The notes: a model not told the origin generated them from the sequence alone. A stretch of 64,000 nucleotides of DNA from Allobosea sp. LC85 (GCF_000735605.1 NZ_JPKG01000018.1:24731-88730); one strand, 5' to 3'. Numbered from the stretch's first letter, positions 1 to 9,426 are shown. A program made the numbers and translations.

Positions 1-1
1 T

Positions 2-412
2 GCCGGGCTCGCCTATGAGGCACTGCGCGACCGGCGGCCCGACGCGCTGCCGCGTTCTCCCAGTCCCCTGCTCGGCCGGCCGATGCGCTTCGACCATCGC
101 CGCATCCTCGCGACCGCGATCGGCCGGCTGCGCGCCAAGCTCAAATACCGCCCGGTCGTGTTCGAGCTGATGCCGGACGCCTTCACCCTCACTGCGCTGC
201 AGAACACAGTCGAGGCGATTTCGGGCCGGCATTTGCACAAGCAGAACTTTCGGCGACTGGTCGAAAGTGCGGCCCTGGTGGAGCCGACAGGGACGATGAC
301 CCGCACGGCCGGGCGCCCCGCCGCGCTCTTCCGCTATCGCCGCGAAGTGATTGCCGAGAGGCCGGCTCCGGGCCTGCGCGTCGGTGGGCGAGGTCTTGGC
401 GGAGAGCGGTAG
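2..412 (+). CDS. NrtR/NadQ-like Nudix-related transcriptional regulator, C-terminal part
   Basis: This open frame enters from the left edge, so the N-terminal Nudix-like domain is missing. The visible 136 residues include FDHRRIL and RPVVFELMP, then a winged-helix segment with FTL, LHKQNFRRLV and GRPAALFRYR. That pattern is typical of the DNA-binding tail of NrtR and COG4111 (NadQ) regulators, which in proteobacteria control NAD metabolism. The inferred role is repression of NAD genes. A nadABC operon with a palindromic operator lies at 31-34.8 kb in this window. NrtR and NadQ cannot be told apart without the N-terminus. Confidence 0.72.
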   Translation, partial: AGLAYEALRDRRPDALPRSPSPLLGRPMRFDHRRILATAIGRLRAKLKYRPVVFELMPDAFTLTALQNTVEAISGRHLHKQNFRRLVESAALVEPTGTMTRTAGRPAALFRYRREVIAERPAPGLRVGGRGLGGER

Positions 413-536
413 CTTTGTGCGGATGCGGAGGGAGTTGTCGTGCATATCAGCGCGACAACTGAAAATCTGAGCAGAAAATTGCTTGCTTCTTACGAAATTT
501 GCGACAATGCATCGCCCTCAAGAGGGGGCCATTGCC

Positions 537-1001
537 ATGACGATCGAACTCGATTCCCGCGACCGGACCATTCTGCGCATCCTGCAGACCGATGGCCGGA
601 TCACCAATTCGGATCTGGCCGAGAAGGTTCACCTCTCCCCCTCCGCTTGCCTGCGCCGCGTCCGGCAACTGGAGGAAAGCGGACTGATCCGCGGCTATGC
701 GATGATGCTCGACGACAAGATCGCCGGCTTCCCCGGCACGGCCTTCGTCTTCGTCACGCTGGACCAGCAGGGGCGCGCCTCGCTTGAGGGGTTCGAGCAG
801 GCGGTGCAGAATCTGCCCGAAATCCTGGAGTGCCATCTGCTGGCGGGCGCTCACGACTATCTGATGCGGGTCATCTATCGCGACAGCGCCGATTTCGAGC
901 GTATCCACACCGACATCATCACCCAGCTTCCGGGCGTCACGCGCGTGCAGTCGACGCTGACGCTGCGCACGATCAAGAAGACCTCCGCATTGCCGGTCTG
1001 A
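537..1001 (+). CDS. Lrp/AsnC family transcriptional regulator
   Basis: A 154-residue protein of normal length for the family. An N-terminal helix-turn-helix (about residues 1-55, [13 protein letters not shown] then [19 protein letters not shown]) is followed by an AsnC-type ligand-binding and oligomerisation domain (about 70-150, with GAHDYLMRV and [16 protein letters not shown]). The ATG at 537 is preferred over the in-frame ATG at 483 because an AGAGGGGG ribosome binding site lies about 10 nt upstream. These proteins usually bind an amino acid and control a neighbouring metabolic or efflux gene. The effector is unknown here, and the downstream gene, xseB, is not an obvious target. Confidence 0.9.
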   Translation: MTIELDSRDRTILRILQTDGRITNSDLAEKVHLSPSACLRRVRQLEESGLIRGYAMMLDDKIAGFPGTAFVFVTLDQQGRASLEGFEQAVQNLPEILECHLLAGAHDYLMRVIYRDSADFERIHTDIITQLPGVTRVQSTLTLRTIKKTSALPV

Positions 1002-1062
1002 TGCAGGGTTGCGGCGAGCAGGGCCAGAGCCGATAAGAGTGGCCCAACGGGAATCGCCGACC

Positions 1063-1320
1063 TTGACCGACGCCAAATCCAACTCCGATATCGCAGCCCT
1101 GCCCTTCGAAGAGGCGCTGAAGCAGCTTGAGAGCATCGTTGCCCGGCTCGAGCGCGGTGACGTTCCGCTCGAGGAATCGATCGACATCTACACCCGCGGC
1201 GAAGCGCTCAAGGCACGCTGCGACGCCCTGCTGAAGCAGGCCGAGGCCCGTATCGAGAAGATCACGCTCGGCGCCGACGGAAAGCCGGCCGGCACGGCCC
1301 CGCTGGACGTCGACAAGTAA
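1063..1320 (+). CDS. xseB: Exodeoxyribonuclease VII small subunit
   Basis: XseB is the small subunit of exonuclease VII, which degrades single-stranded DNA in both directions together with XseA. The core [20 protein letters not shown] and the following [17 protein letters not shown] are diagnostic. The TTG at 1063 gives an 85-residue protein, the usual size, with CGGGAA upstream. A GTG at 1039 and a TTG at 1009 are in-frame alternatives. The acidic, variable C-terminus is normal. xseA is not in the window. The gene is followed by a two-palindrome intergenic repeat. Confidence 0.9.
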   Translation: MTDAKSNSDIAALPFEEALKQLESIVARLERGDVPLEESIDIYTRGEALKARCDALLKQAEARIEKITLGADGKPAGTAPLDVDK

Positions 1321-1341
1321 GCCCGGCGCGCGCCCGCGCGC

Positions 1342-1455
1342 TAGAGCATGCCGCGAAGAGCGGCAACGGTTTTTCGCATCAGGCATGCCCTAAACTATGA
1401 GAATCGATCACGTTTTCTGCGGTTTGACGATTTCGTCCAACCGCAGCGTGATCTA
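1342..1455. repeat. Two-palindrome intergenic repeat, family A copy 1
   Basis: The element starts TAGAGCATGC and ends GTGATCTA. It holds two adjacent imperfect palindromes: an AGAGCATGC-type outer arm with a TTTTTCGCA inner arm, and a second dyad bounded by GATCAC and GTGATC. A closely related copy lies at 17298-17412. Each copy sits at the 3' end of a minus-strand gene, here overlapping the LysR stop codon. It resembles rhizobial intergenic mosaic elements. Confidence 0.75.
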
Positions 1456-2349
1456 ATCGGAGAGCAACGACTCGATCAGTCCGGCCACGTGCTGAACCGC
1501 CGAGTCGCGGTCACTGCGCCTGTGCCAGGCGACATGGAGCGGAAAACCCGCAACCGGAATCGGCGGCTCCAGCAATGAATAGTGCTCGCCGGCATCCTGT
1601 GGGAGCGTCCGGCTCGGCAGCAGCGCGATCAGGTTGGAATCGAGCAGCAGCGGCGGAACGATCAGGAAGCTCGGCACGACCATGCCGACATGGCGTTTCC
1701 TGCCGAGGAGCGAGAGCGCCTCGTCAAGCGCGCCGAAGGTTTCGCCGCGGCCCGAGACCAGAACATGCGGATAGGCGAGCCAACGATCGAGATCGAAGCC
1801 CTGCACCGCCGGGTGCCCCTTCCGCATCGCAACGACATAACGCTCACGCAGCAACTCCTTGCGGGTAAAATCCCTCTCGACGCTGGGGAAGACCGAGACG
1901 GCAAGATCGGCATGGCCGCGTGCCAGACCTTCAAGTGCCTCCGGCGCGCCGCGCCAGGGCATCAGCGCGAGCGTGATGCCAGGCGCCGTGCGCGCAAGCT
2001 GGCTGTACAAACCTCCAGCCAGCAGTGTCGGCGGCAGCTCCGCCGTCACCACCCGGACAGTCTGGCGCAACGTCCCGAGGTCGGGCTGCGGCGGATCGAG
2101 CAGCGCCGTCATCTGGGCCAGCAGATCCCTGATCGGCTGCTGCAGCGACTGCGCCTTGGCGGTCAGGCGCATCTGCCCCCTGCCACGCTCCAGGAGCCTG
2201 TCATTGAAGAGATGCCGGCAGCGATCGAGCGCGCTGGATGCTGCCGGCTGCGACAGCCCGACCCGCTCTGCGGCGCGCGAGACATGGGCTTCGTCGAGGA
2301 GCGCATCGAGGACGACAAGCAGGTTGAGATCGATCGATCTTAAATTCAT
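1453..2349 (-). CDS. LysR family transcriptional regulator
   Basis: A 298-residue LysR protein. The N-terminal helix-turn-helix includes IDLNLLVVLDALL, SRAAERVGLSQPAASSAL and DRLLERGRG. The C-terminal periplasmic-binding-like effector domain runs from about residue 90 and looks closer to the NodD-like branch than to classic CysB types. It is divergent from the flavodoxin-fold oxidoreductase at 2435, across 85 bp containing a TGGGTACCCA palindrome, so control of that gene is the natural inference. There is no clear Shine-Dalgarno sequence before the ATG at 2349. Its stop codon lies in the end of repeat family A. Confidence 0.9.
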   Translation of the reverse strand: MNLRSIDLNLLVVLDALLDEAHVSRAAERVGLSQPAASSALDRCRHLFNDRLLERGRGQMRLTAKAQSLQQPIRDLLAQMTALLDPPQPDLGTLRQTVRVVTAELPPTLLAGGLYSQLARTAPGITLALMPWRGAPEALEGLARGHADLAVSVFPSVERDFTRKELLRERYVVAMRKGHPAVQGFDLDRWLAYPHVLVSGRGETFGALDEALSLLGRKRHVGMVVPSFLIVPPLLLDSNLIALLPSRTLPQDAGEHYSLLEPPIPVAGFPLHVAWHRRSDRDSAVQHVAGLIESLLSD

Positions 2350-2434
2350 GGAGTTGATAATAGGATATATTGATCATCCATTGGAGTAATTTACTGGGTA
2401 CCCACATCCTCCGTGCATCGCAAAGGAGGACGCC
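2350..2434. promoter_or_regulatory. Divergent promoter region with TGGGTACCCA palindrome
   Basis: This short AT-rich spacer separates the divergent LysR and oxidoreductase genes. It holds TGATCA at about 2371 and a perfect 10-bp palindrome TGGGTACCCA at 2395-2404. An AAAGGAGG ribosome binding site precedes the oxidoreductase ATG. The palindrome is a plausible LysR or redox-sensor operator, but this is inference. Confidence 0.4.
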
Positions 2435-2992
2435 ATGCCCAATACCCTGATCCTGCTGTTCCACTCCGATTACGCCGCATCCAACGCCAACCGCGCCCTC
2501 TGCAAGGCCGTCGCCGAACTGCCGGGAATCTCCGTCGTCGACATGCAGGCACTGTATTCAGATGGTGTGATCGACGTCGATGCGGAGGTCGCGCGCCTCC
2601 TCGCGGCAGACCGGATCGTCCTGCAATTCCCAGTGCAGTGGTACTCGACGCCGCCGCTGCTCAAGACCTGGCAGGATGCGGTGCTGACCAGGATGTTCTA
2701 CCTTGCCTATGAGGATGAAGGGCGCCTGCTCGCCGGCAAGCCGGTCCTGATCGCAGCGACCGCCGGCAATGTCCCGGAAGCCTATACGCCCACGGGCCAG
2801 AACCGTTTCTCGCTTCGCGACCTTCTCCGCCCCCTGGAAGCGACAGCTCATCGCTGCGGCCTCGCCTGGCAAGAGCCTTTCCTGATCTATGGGGCACGCA
2901 AGGCCGACGCTGAGACGCTGCGGCTCGCCGGAGAGCATTATGCCGGCCGGATCAGCCGCCTTCCGCGTTCGATCCCGGAACTCGTGCAATGA
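2435..2992 (+). CDS. Flavodoxin-fold NAD(P)H oxidoreductase (KefF/MdaB type)
   Basis: A 185-residue protein of the NAD(P)H dehydrogenase (quinone) family. It likely uses FMN or FAD to carry out two-electron reduction of quinones or electrophiles in the cytoplasm. Family features are the N-terminal LILLFHSDYAASNANRAL phosphate-binding segment, IVLQFPVQWYSTPPLLKTW, and a GRLLAGKPVLIAATAG block. The ATG at 2435 has a strong AAAGGAGG site. Its stop overlaps the next gene's ATG (ATGA at 2989-2992), which suggests translational coupling to the membrane protein. The divergent LysR gene is the likely regulator. Confidence 0.88.
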   Translation: MPNTLILLFHSDYAASNANRALCKAVAELPGISVVDMQALYSDGVIDVDAEVARLLAADRIVLQFPVQWYSTPPLLKTWQDAVLTRMFYLAYEDEGRLLAGKPVLIAATAGNVPEAYTPTGQNRFSLRDLLRPLEATAHRCGLAWQEPFLIYGARKADAETLRLAGEHYAGRISRLPRSIPELVQ

Positions 2993-3387
2993 CGTCGTCC
3001 GGCGCCTCCGCAAGGCCGCGCGACGCCACCTTCTTCCTTGCCCCCGCCTGGCTGAGACCTCTGCTCAACCTGCTGCCATTGCTGCTGGTCGGGCTTGCCC
3101 TTTTCGATGGCCTTGGCTGGGGACCGCATCGGGCACTGGGCGGAGCGATCGCGGTGCCAATCCTCGCGCTGATCATGCTGAGCCAGCGGACCCCGCTGCG
3201 CCATCATCGAGGCAAGGTCGCGCAGCTTCTCGGGCTCTATGGTTTGCAGGTCACGCTGGCAGCGGGCGGAGAGGCCATTGGTGCGGGACCGATCAAGGCC
3301 CTGCACGCCGCAAATGCCGGCCTCATGCTGCGGGCTGCATCCAACCTCGCGAGGACAGCAAGCTCGCTGCTATCTGCGCGACCTTGA
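2989..3387 (+). CDS. Small hypothetical membrane protein coupled to the oxidoreductase
   Basis: A 132-residue protein whose start overlaps the oxidoreductase stop by four bases, so it is probably co-translated. The segment LLNLLPLLLVGLALFDGL and the following ALGGAIAVPILALIMLS are hydrophobic enough to span the membrane. A third hydrophobic stretch, KVAQLLGLYGLQVTLAAG, is followed by a short cytoplasmic-like tail. I do not recognise a characterised family. A role with the neighbouring quinone reductase is only suggested by the coupling. Confidence 0.6.
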   Translation: MTSSGASARPRDATFFLAPAWLRPLLNLLPLLLVGLALFDGLGWGPHRALGGAIAVPILALIMLSQRTPLRHHRGKVAQLLGLYGLQVTLAAGGEAIGAGPIKALHAANAGLMLRAASNLARTASSLLSARP

Positions 3388-3456
3388 GTACGGCCGAGCT
3401 GCCGCGCACCGGAGGCCGGAGCGCGGCATTGTCGGCACTCAGGCTGAACCTGCCCC

Positions 3457-4029
3457 TCAGGAGCGGCTGCACGCCTTGAGGATGGCCGCGCCCAAAGCGG
3501 ATTTCAGAACGGCGCCGACGATGAATGGAACGACGCCGAGGAGCAGCGCACGCTCAACGCCAATCAGGGTCGCAAGCCATGCCGCGCCGATCACCAGGCA
3601 GAGCGCGTTGCCGAGCAGCATGGCTGTGAAGGACCACATGAGCCTGCTCCCGCCCCAGCCCCGCTCGGCGAGCCAGCCGACCAAGGCAGCCACGATCGGG
3701 AAGGAGAAGAGATAGCCACCCGTCGGGCCCATGAAATGCGGCAGACCGGACGCGCCGCCCGCCAAAACGGGGAGTCCAAGCGCCGCCTCGAACAGCCAGG
3801 CGAGAACAGTGACGGCGCCGAGACGCCAGCCATAGAAGGCGCCGATCAGTGTCACCGCCAGCGTCTGCATGGTGATCGGCACCGGAACCATCGGCACGCT
3901 GATCTGCGAGGCCAGAGCCAGAAGCAGGGTTCCCAACAGCACGGCTCCCGCCTGCACCAGGACAGGGCGGTTGCTCAGGCGCAACGGGCTGCCTCCCGGC
4001 TGCGCCGGAACATAGGTCATATCGTTCAT
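3457..4029 (-). CDS. bioY: Biotin transporter BioY
   Basis: BioY is the substrate-binding S-component of biotin ECF transport and in many alphaproteobacteria can work alone or with BioMN. The protein is about 190 residues with six hydrophobic segments. It carries the family signatures ISVPMVPVPITMQTLAV and GLPHFMGPTGGYLFSFP. The start at 4029 (MNDMTYVP) is chosen because GGAG lies six bases upstream; an ATG at 4041 is also in frame. A BioR box sits just upstream at 4059-4068, so repression by the adjacent BioR when biotin is sufficient is expected. Confidence 0.95.
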   Translation of the reverse strand: MNDMTYVPAQPGGSPLRLSNRPVLVQAGAVLLGTLLLALASQISVPMVPVPITMQTLAVTLIGAFYGWRLGAVTVLAWLFEAALGLPVLAGGASGLPHFMGPTGGYLFSFPIVAALVGWLAERGWGGSRLMWSFTAMLLGNALCLVIGAAWLATLIGVERALLLGVVPFIVGAVLKSALGAAILKACSRS

Positions 4030-4058
4030 TGCGATCTCCATCAGCGATTGGATGCAAA

Positions 4059-4068
4059 TTATCTATAA
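4059..4068. promoter_or_regulatory. BioR operator upstream of bioY
   Basis: TTATCTATAA here is the reverse complement of TTATAGATAA and matches the published alphaproteobacterial BioR consensus TTATMKATAA. It lies 30 bp upstream of the bioY start codon, where it would overlap the promoter. Confidence 0.85.
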
Positions 4069-4152
4069 TTTATGCATCTGATCTATGATTGACTTCACAT
4101 CGTGACGAAGAATGCAAGCCCCTCCGCCCAAGCCCCTCCCGCCATGCCCCCG

Positions 4153-4821
4153 TCAACCGACGATCGAAAAGGCCTCGCGCGTGCCGCCGGACGACGTGCG
4201 GACCGGCTTGGTCCCGATCCACTGGACATGGCGCGCGAGCGTCGCCGCCGCAGCGTCGATTTGCCCTGCGCGCAGCGCTGAGAGGATAGCCCGATGATCG
4301 TGATCGGTGCGTGCCTCCCATTCCGAGCGCCAGGCGGCGAACAGGAACCGGGCGCTGGTGGCATGCAGATCATCAATCGCAGCCAGCAAACGCGGCATGG
4401 CGCAGGGGGCGAGAATCAGCGTGTGAAAACGCCGATTCGCATCCTCCCATGACCTCACATCCAGCGATTTGTCGCCGGCGCGCGTCGCTTCCTCGGCCTG
4501 CTCGAGAATCGCCCGGGTCAGATGCGGCGCGGCATGACGCAGCGCCAGCACCTCCAGCGCTGCCCGCATTTCCGCGACCTCTCGGACCTCACGCAGATCG
4601 AATGCGGCGACACGCACGCCCCGACGCGGTTCGCTGACGGCAAGCCCCTGTGCCTCCAGCCTTTGAAAGGCCTCGCGCACCGGAACATGGCTGGCGCCGA
4701 ATTCGGCCGCGACATGGTCCTGTCGCAAGCGGGTGCCGGGCTCGATCGCTCCGGAGATAATCCGGTCAGCCAGGGCGCGGCTGATCCGGATGGCGAGCGT
4801 GTCTTTCTGTTCGCTGGTCAT
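4153..4821 (-). CDS. bioR: GntR/FadR-family biotin regulator BioR
   Basis: A 222-residue GntR protein: a winged helix at about residues 8-75 (TRLRQDHVAAEFGASHVPVREAF) and a helical FCD ligand domain at 85-215 with the conserved FHTLIL and HRAILSALRAG metal-site histidines. GntR proteins are numerous, but the assignment to BioR is supported by adjacency to bioY and by perfect BioR boxes in front of both genes. BioR represses biotin uptake and synthesis genes. The box 4 nt before its start implies autoregulation. No Shine-Dalgarno sequence is visible, so translation may be leaderless. Confidence 0.88.
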   Translation of the reverse strand: MTSEQKDTLAIRISRALADRIISGAIEPGTRLRQDHVAAEFGASHVPVREAFQRLEAQGLAVSEPRRGVRVAAFDLREVREVAEMRAALEVLALRHAAPHLTRAILEQAEEATRAGDKSLDVRSWEDANRRFHTLILAPCAMPRLLAAIDDLHATSARFLFAAWRSEWEARTDHDHRAILSALRAGQIDAAAATLARHVQWIGTKPVRTSSGGTREAFSIVG

Positions 4822-4824
4822 TTT

Positions 4825-4834
4825 TTATAGATAA
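4825..4834. promoter_or_regulatory. BioR operator at the bioR start
   Basis: TTATAGATAA lies 3 nt upstream of the bioR initiation codon and occupies the position where a ribosome binding site would normally be. It is identical, in reverse orientation, to the bioY box. Confidence 0.85.
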
Positions 4835-4944
4835 TTTTGTTGTGACCGCATGTCGAGCGGCCCAGCCCCTCTGGCACTCCGATGCCGCTTGCCCCTTGAC
4901 CGTGTTGCGGCCAGACTCAACCGACAGATGCCGGGAGATCCCTC

Positions 4945-5865
4945 ATGTCGCAACTGCCCGATAATGACCCGATCCTGGGCGATGCCCGCTCCTGCCAGGC
5001 GATCGAGCAAGTGATCGTGCCGCGTGCCCGCGACCTCGGCGGTTTCTCGGTCCGGCGTGCCCTGCCCTCGATCGGCCGCAAGATGGTCGGACCCTTCATC
5101 TTCTTCGACCAGATGGGCCCGGCCGAATTCCTGCTCGGCGAAGGCATCGATGTGCGTCCGCATCCGCATATCGGTCTGGCGACCGTGACCTATCTCTTCG
5201 ACGGCGAGATCATGCATCGCGACTCGCTCGGCACGGCGCTGCCCATTCGCCCCGGCGCGGTCAACCTGATGACGGCGGGGCGGGGCATCGTCCATTCCGA
5301 ACGCACGGCGCCGGAGGAACGTCTCAAGGCGCCGAAGCTCTATGGCATCCAGACCTGGCTTGCCTTGCCGAAGAGCCATGAAGAGGTCGCGCCGGAGTTC
5401 ATCCATCACGCGGCGCCCGAACTGCCGCGCATCGTCGAAGGCGGCAAGCGCATCAGCCTGATCATGGGCTCGGCCTATGGCCAGATCTCGCCGGTGAAAT
5501 TCCCCTGGGACACGCTCTATGCCGAGGCTGTACTGGCACCCGGCGCCATCCTTCCGCTCGACCCCGATTACGACGAGCGCGCGGTCTATATCGTCTCCGG
5601 CAAGATCGACATTGCCGGCGAGGAGTTCGGCGCCGGGCAGTTGCTCGTCTTCAAGCCGGGCGACCGCATCTCGATCCTGGCGATCGACCAGAGCCGGCTG
5701 ATGCTGGTCGGCGGTGAACCGATGGATGGCCCCCGCCATATCTGGTGGAATTTCGTTTCCTCCTCGAAGGAGCGCATCGACCAGGCGAAGGAGGAATGGA
5801 AGGCCCGCCGCTTCGACACCGTTCCCGGCGACGAGACCGAATTCATTCCCTTGCCCGAGGGCTGA
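4945..5865 (+). CDS. Pirin family protein
   Basis: A 306-residue bicupin of the pirin family. The N-terminal cupin contains the metal ligands in RPHPHIGLATVTYLFDGE, followed by MHRDSLG and RGIVHSER, which supply two more histidines and a glutamate. The C-terminal cupin begins near residue 190. Bacterial pirins bind Fe or another metal; some have quercetinase activity or modulate pyruvate dehydrogenase. The physiological role is not predictable here. It starts 110 bp after the divergent bioR promoter, with GGAGATCCCTC upstream of the ATG. A two-palindrome repeat follows. Confidence 0.93.
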   Translation: MSQLPDNDPILGDARSCQAIEQVIVPRARDLGGFSVRRALPSIGRKMVGPFIFFDQMGPAEFLLGEGIDVRPHPHIGLATVTYLFDGEIMHRDSLGTALPIRPGAVNLMTAGRGIVHSERTAPEERLKAPKLYGIQTWLALPKSHEEVAPEFIHHAAPELPRIVEGGKRISLIMGSAYGQISPVKFPWDTLYAEAVLAPGAILPLDPDYDERAVYIVSGKIDIAGEEFGAGQLLVFKPGDRISILAIDQSRLMLVGGEPMDGPRHIWWNFVSSSKERIDQAKEEWKARRFDTVPGDETEFIPLPEG

Positions 5866-5892
5866 GGGCCGCTCCGCGCAGTTCAGGCTAAA

Positions 5893-5989
5893 AGCATCGG
5901 CCCGAAAAGTGGATTGCGGTTTTCGGGAAAGCCGATGCAAACTCAAAGGGTTATATCATCGGGCCGGATACGATTTCCGGTCCGATGAT
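5893..5989. repeat. Two-palindrome intergenic repeat, family B copy 1
   Basis: The first palindrome (5893-5938) has outer arms GCATCGG and CCGATGC and inner arms CCCGAAAA and TTTTCGGG. A short spacer leads to a second palindrome (5955-5989) with ATCATCGGGCCGGA opposite a near-perfect complement. The first unit recurs almost identically, inverted, at 10156-10203, and with small changes at 11661-11707. Confidence 0.75.
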
Positions 5990-6092
5990 CTAAGCGCTCG
6001 CTGCCCCGCGCCTGCGGGCGGCGTGTTTCCAGATCTGCGGGAGACGGTGGACATGCAGGTCGCCGGATTCACAGCCGTTCGAAGCCTCTCCA

Positions 6093-7334
6093 TCATCCGG
6101 CCTGCAACCCTGATCGCAGCTCGGCCGAAGAGAGTTCGCCCGAAGGAATCGTCCTTAGCGCCGGCATGCGGGAAGCCAGGATCGCGATGGCCGAGAGCGC
6201 AAAGAGGATGACGGGAAGCCAGATCGCCAGCTCGAGCCCGAGCCACTCGCCGGCAAGGCCGCCCGCAATCGCGCCGAGGGGACGCATGCCGTACATCGCC
6301 GTCGTCAGGGTGGCACTGACGCGGCCGAGCAAAGCCGGCGGCGTCACCGCCTGGCGCAGGCTGGTCTGAATGATGCCCCAAAGAATCGGACCGAAGCCGA
6401 AAAGGAAGAAGGCGAGCGCCAGCGCCGAAAGACCGAGCGACGCCGGAGCGATGGCCAGCAGCAACGCGCCGAGGAGCGACGACGCCGGGCCGAAAACCAG
6501 GAGCAGCCCGGTCGGCAGGCGCGCGATCAGTGTGGCCCCGAAGAACGCGCCAAGGACGAGGCCCGCTCCGTAGACCGACGAGGAGAGACCGATCGTCTCC
6601 GGGGCGAGCAGCAGGACGCGCGCGGCATAGGGTGCAAACAGCGCCATGAAGGCGAAGAAGGCAAGATTCCAGGCGATGGCGCAGAGCGCGATCGGCCTGA
6701 GATAGGGATGTTGCAGGACGAAGGCTCCGCCTTCCACAATGGCCCGGTGCAGCGGCTGGCGTGCGGTTGCGACCGGGCGCTCGGCCGGCAGGCGCAGGGC
6801 AAGCGCCAGAACCACGATCCCGCATAGGGCACATAGCGCCAGCCCGAGCGCGCCGATGCCTCTTGCGACAGCCCAGCCGGCGATCAGCGGGGCGGCCAGG
6901 CTCAGCACCGCACGGCCGAGTTCCAACCGTCCATTGGCACGCGGCAGATCACCGACGGCCACCATGCGCGGCAAGAGCACGAAAATGGACAATGCGATGA
7001 CAACTGGGCCGGTCGCGGCAATGAAGGCCGAGAGGGCCAGCGCCCAGTTCGCCTGCCCTGAAATGAGCAGCGCCGCACCAATCAGCGAGCCCGACAGCAT
7101 CAACCCGCCTCCGCCGAGAATCAGTGAGCGGGGCGCAATCCGGTCCGCCCACACCCCTGCAGGCAGCGAGACGATGAGCCATGCCGCCGACTGCGCCGCG
7201 ACAAGCAGGCCGACAAGGCGGCTGCTGGCACCCGCCTCCGTCGCTGCGAGCGTGATGGTGTCGAGCGCCAGCTTGTCGGCGAATTGCGCGACGATGCCGG
7301 CCAGGAGCAGGCCAAGCGGAAGATGCGACGACAT
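6093..7334 (-). CDS. MFS transporter, EntS-like efflux protein
   Basis: A 413-residue major facilitator with about twelve hydrophobic segments and the loop 2-3 signature [12 protein letters not shown] after the second helix. The overall layout resembles the EntS / DHA3 group of exporters of siderophores, drugs or metabolites. The substrate is unknown. It is divergent from dxs across 163 bp. Its 3' end lies beside repeat family B. The start at 7334 is supported by GGAAA upstream. Confidence 0.85.
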   Translation of the reverse strand: MSSHLPLGLLLAGIVAQFADKLALDTITLAATEAGASSRLVGLLVAAQSAAWLIVSLPAGVWADRIAPRSLILGGGGLMLSGSLIGAALLISGQANWALALSAFIAATGPVVIALSIFVLLPRMVAVGDLPRANGRLELGRAVLSLAAPLIAGWAVARGIGALGLALCALCGIVVLALALRLPAERPVATARQPLHRAIVEGGAFVLQHPYLRPIALCAIAWNLAFFAFMALFAPYAARVLLLAPETIGLSSSVYGAGLVLGAFFGATLIARLPTGLLLVFGPASSLLGALLLAIAPASLGLSALALAFFLFGFGPILWGIIQTSLRQAVTPPALLGRVSATLTTAMYGMRPLGAIAGGLAGEWLGLELAIWLPVILFALSAIAILASRMPALRTIPSGELSSAELRSGLQAG

Positions 7335-7497
7335 GGCGGGTTTCCGTCTTTGCGAGGTCGCGGCCAGCGTCCCACGCAGAGGCCGCCTGCCCCACCCGAT
7401 TCCTGCCTTCCCGCACTGTGACGACCCGCCGGTTTGCCAGCGCCGCCCGCAGGCTTTATTCGAAGTCGATCACCTCGAAGGAACGTGTCGCTCAACC

Positions 7498-9408
7498 GTG
7501 CCCCGCCCTGCCACTCCGCTTCTCGATCAGATTTCCGATCCCGCCGCATTGCGCCGCCTGGACGATATCCAGTTGCGTCAGCTCGCCGACGAACTTCGCG
7601 CCGAGACCATTGATGCGGTCTCGGTCACCGGCGGCCATCTCGGCGCCGGTCTCGGCGTGGTCGAGCTGACCGTCGCCTTGCACCACGTCTTCGACACCCC
7701 GGATGACCGCCTGATCTGGGATGTCGGCCATCAGGCCTATCCGCACAAGATCCTGACCGGCCGGCGCGACCGCATCCGGACCTTGCGCCAGCCTGGAGGC
7801 CTCTCCGGCTTCACCAGGCGCAGCGAGAGCGAATACGATCCGTTCGGCGCCGCTCATTCCTCGACCTCGATTTCAGCCGGGCTCGGCATGGCGGTCGCGC
7901 GCGATCTCGCCGGCAAGCCCAACAACGTCATCGCGGTGATCGGCGATGGAGCGATGTCGGCGGGCATGGCCTATGAGGCGATGAACAATGCCGGAGCGCT
8001 CGGCTCCAGGCTGATCGTCATCCTCAATGACAACGACATGTCGATCGCCCCGCCGGTCGGCGCGATGTCGGCCTATCTCGCGAGGCTGGTCTCGGGACGC
8101 ACCTATCGCTCGCTCCGCGAGGTGGCGAAATATCTGGCGGAGAAGCTGCCGCGCTTCTTCCACGAGAAGGCCAGGCGCACCGAGGAGTTCGCGCGCGGCT
8201 TCTGGACCGGAGGAACGCTGTTCGAGGAGCTCGGCTTCTATTATGTCGGGCCGATCGACGGTCACAATCTCGACCACCTGCTTCCGGTGCTCCGCAATGT
8301 CCGCGATGCGGAGAGCGGGCCGATCCTCGTTCATGTCGTGACGCAGAAGGGCAAGGGCTATGCCCCTGCCGAGGCGAGCGCCGACAAGCACCACGCCGTG
8401 GTCAATTTCGATCCCGTCACCGGGCAACAGGCCAAGGCTCCGGCGAATGCTCCGAGCTACACCAAGGTCTTCGCCAACGCGCTGATCAAGGCGGCGCGCG
8501 AGGACGAGAAGATCGTCGCCGTCACCGCCGCCATGCCCTCGGGCACCGGCCTCGACGCCTTCGGCAAGGAGTTTCCCGGCCGGACCTTCGATGTCGGCAT
8601 TGCCGAGCAGCACGCGGTCACCTTTGCCGCCGGCCTGGCAAGCGAGGGCTACAAGCCGTTCTGCGCGATCTATTCGACCTTCCTGCAGCGCGCCTATGAC
8701 CAGGTCGTGCATGATGTCGCCATCCAGAAGCTGCCGGTGCGCTTCGCGCTCGACCGCGCCGGCCTGGTTGGCGCCGATGGCGCGACCCATGCCGGCGCCT
8801 TCGATGTTGCCTATCTCGCCTGCCTGCCCGACATGGTAGTGATGGCTGCAGCCGACGAGGCGGAACTGACCCACATGGTTGCAACCGCCGCCGCCTATGA
8901 TTCCGGGCCGATCGCCTTCCGCTATCCGCGCGGCGAAGGCGTCGGCGTCGAGATGCCGCAAACCGGCATTCCGCTCGAGATCGGCAAGGGCAGGATCGTC
9001 CGCGAAGGTTCGCGCGTCGCCATTCTGTCGCTGGGGACACGGCTGGCCGAAAGCCTTGCAGCCGCCGAGTTGCTTGGTCAGCGCGGGCTCTCGACCACGG
9101 TCGCCGACGCGCGCTTCGCCAAGCCGCTGGACGAGGCGCTGATCCTGCGGCTCGCCCGCGAGCACGAGATCCTGATCACCGTCGAGGAAGGCTCGGTTGG
9201 CGGCTTCGGCAGCCATGTCCTGCACCTGCTGGCGAGAACCGGGATGCTCGACGGCGGGTTGAAGGTGCGAACGCTGACATTGCCCGACCTCTATCAGGAC
9301 CAGGACAAGCCGGACGTGATGTATGCGCTGGCCGGGCTCGACGCCGCAGGCATCGTGCGCAGCGTCGAGCAGGCCTTGGGCACACCGGACGCCATTCGCC
9401 GCGCTTGA
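7498..9408 (+). CDS. dxs: 1-deoxy-D-xylulose-5-phosphate synthase
   Basis: Dxs condenses pyruvate and glyceraldehyde-3-phosphate to DXP, the first step of the MEP isoprenoid pathway, using thiamine diphosphate. The 636-residue product shows [10 protein letters not shown], the TPP/Mg signature [18 protein letters not shown], and the catalytic-glutamate segment [10 protein letters not shown]. The GTG at 7498 (protein start [11 protein letters not shown]) fits the family's N-terminus. Upstream in-frame sequence back to 6739 is antisense to the MFS gene and is not part of the protein. A GAAGGAA ribosome binding site lies about 14 nt upstream. tlyA follows by 18 bp, a common rhizobial arrangement. 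Confidence 0.97.
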   Translation: MPRPATPLLDQISDPAALRRLDDIQLRQLADELRAETIDAVSVTGGHLGAGLGVVELTVALHHVFDTPDDRLIWDVGHQAYPHKILTGRRDRIRTLRQPGGLSGFTRRSESEYDPFGAAHSSTSISAGLGMAVARDLAGKPNNVIAVIGDGAMSAGMAYEAMNNAGALGSRLIVILNDNDMSIAPPVGAMSAYLARLVSGRTYRSLREVAKYLAEKLPRFFHEKARRTEEFARGFWTGGTLFEELGFYYVGPIDGHNLDHLLPVLRNVRDAESGPILVHVVTQKGKGYAPAEASADKHHAVVNFDPVTGQQAKAPANAPSYTKVFANALIKAAREDEKIVAVTAAMPSGTGLDAFGKEFPGRTFDVGIAEQHAVTFAAGLASEGYKPFCAIYSTFLQRAYDQVVHDVAIQKLPVRFALDRAGLVGADGATHAGAFDVAYLACLPDMVVMAAADEAELTHMVATAAAYDSGPIAFRYPRGEGVGVEMPQTGIPLEIGKGRIVREGSRVAILSLGTRLAESLAAAELLGQRGLSTTVADARFAKPLDEALILRLAREHEILITVEEGSVGGFGSHVLHLLARTGMLDGGLKVRTLTLPDLYQDQDKPDVMYALAGLDAAGIVRSVEQALGTPDAIRRA

Positions 9409-9426
9409 GCGCGGGCGGCTGAGGTC

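Noticed and set aside
447..1187. A 246-codon minus-strand frame
   Set aside because: It is antisense to the Lrp and xseB genes.
6739..7497. Upstream extension of the dxs frame
   Set aside because: It is antisense to the MFS gene and not part of a DXP synthase family N-terminus.
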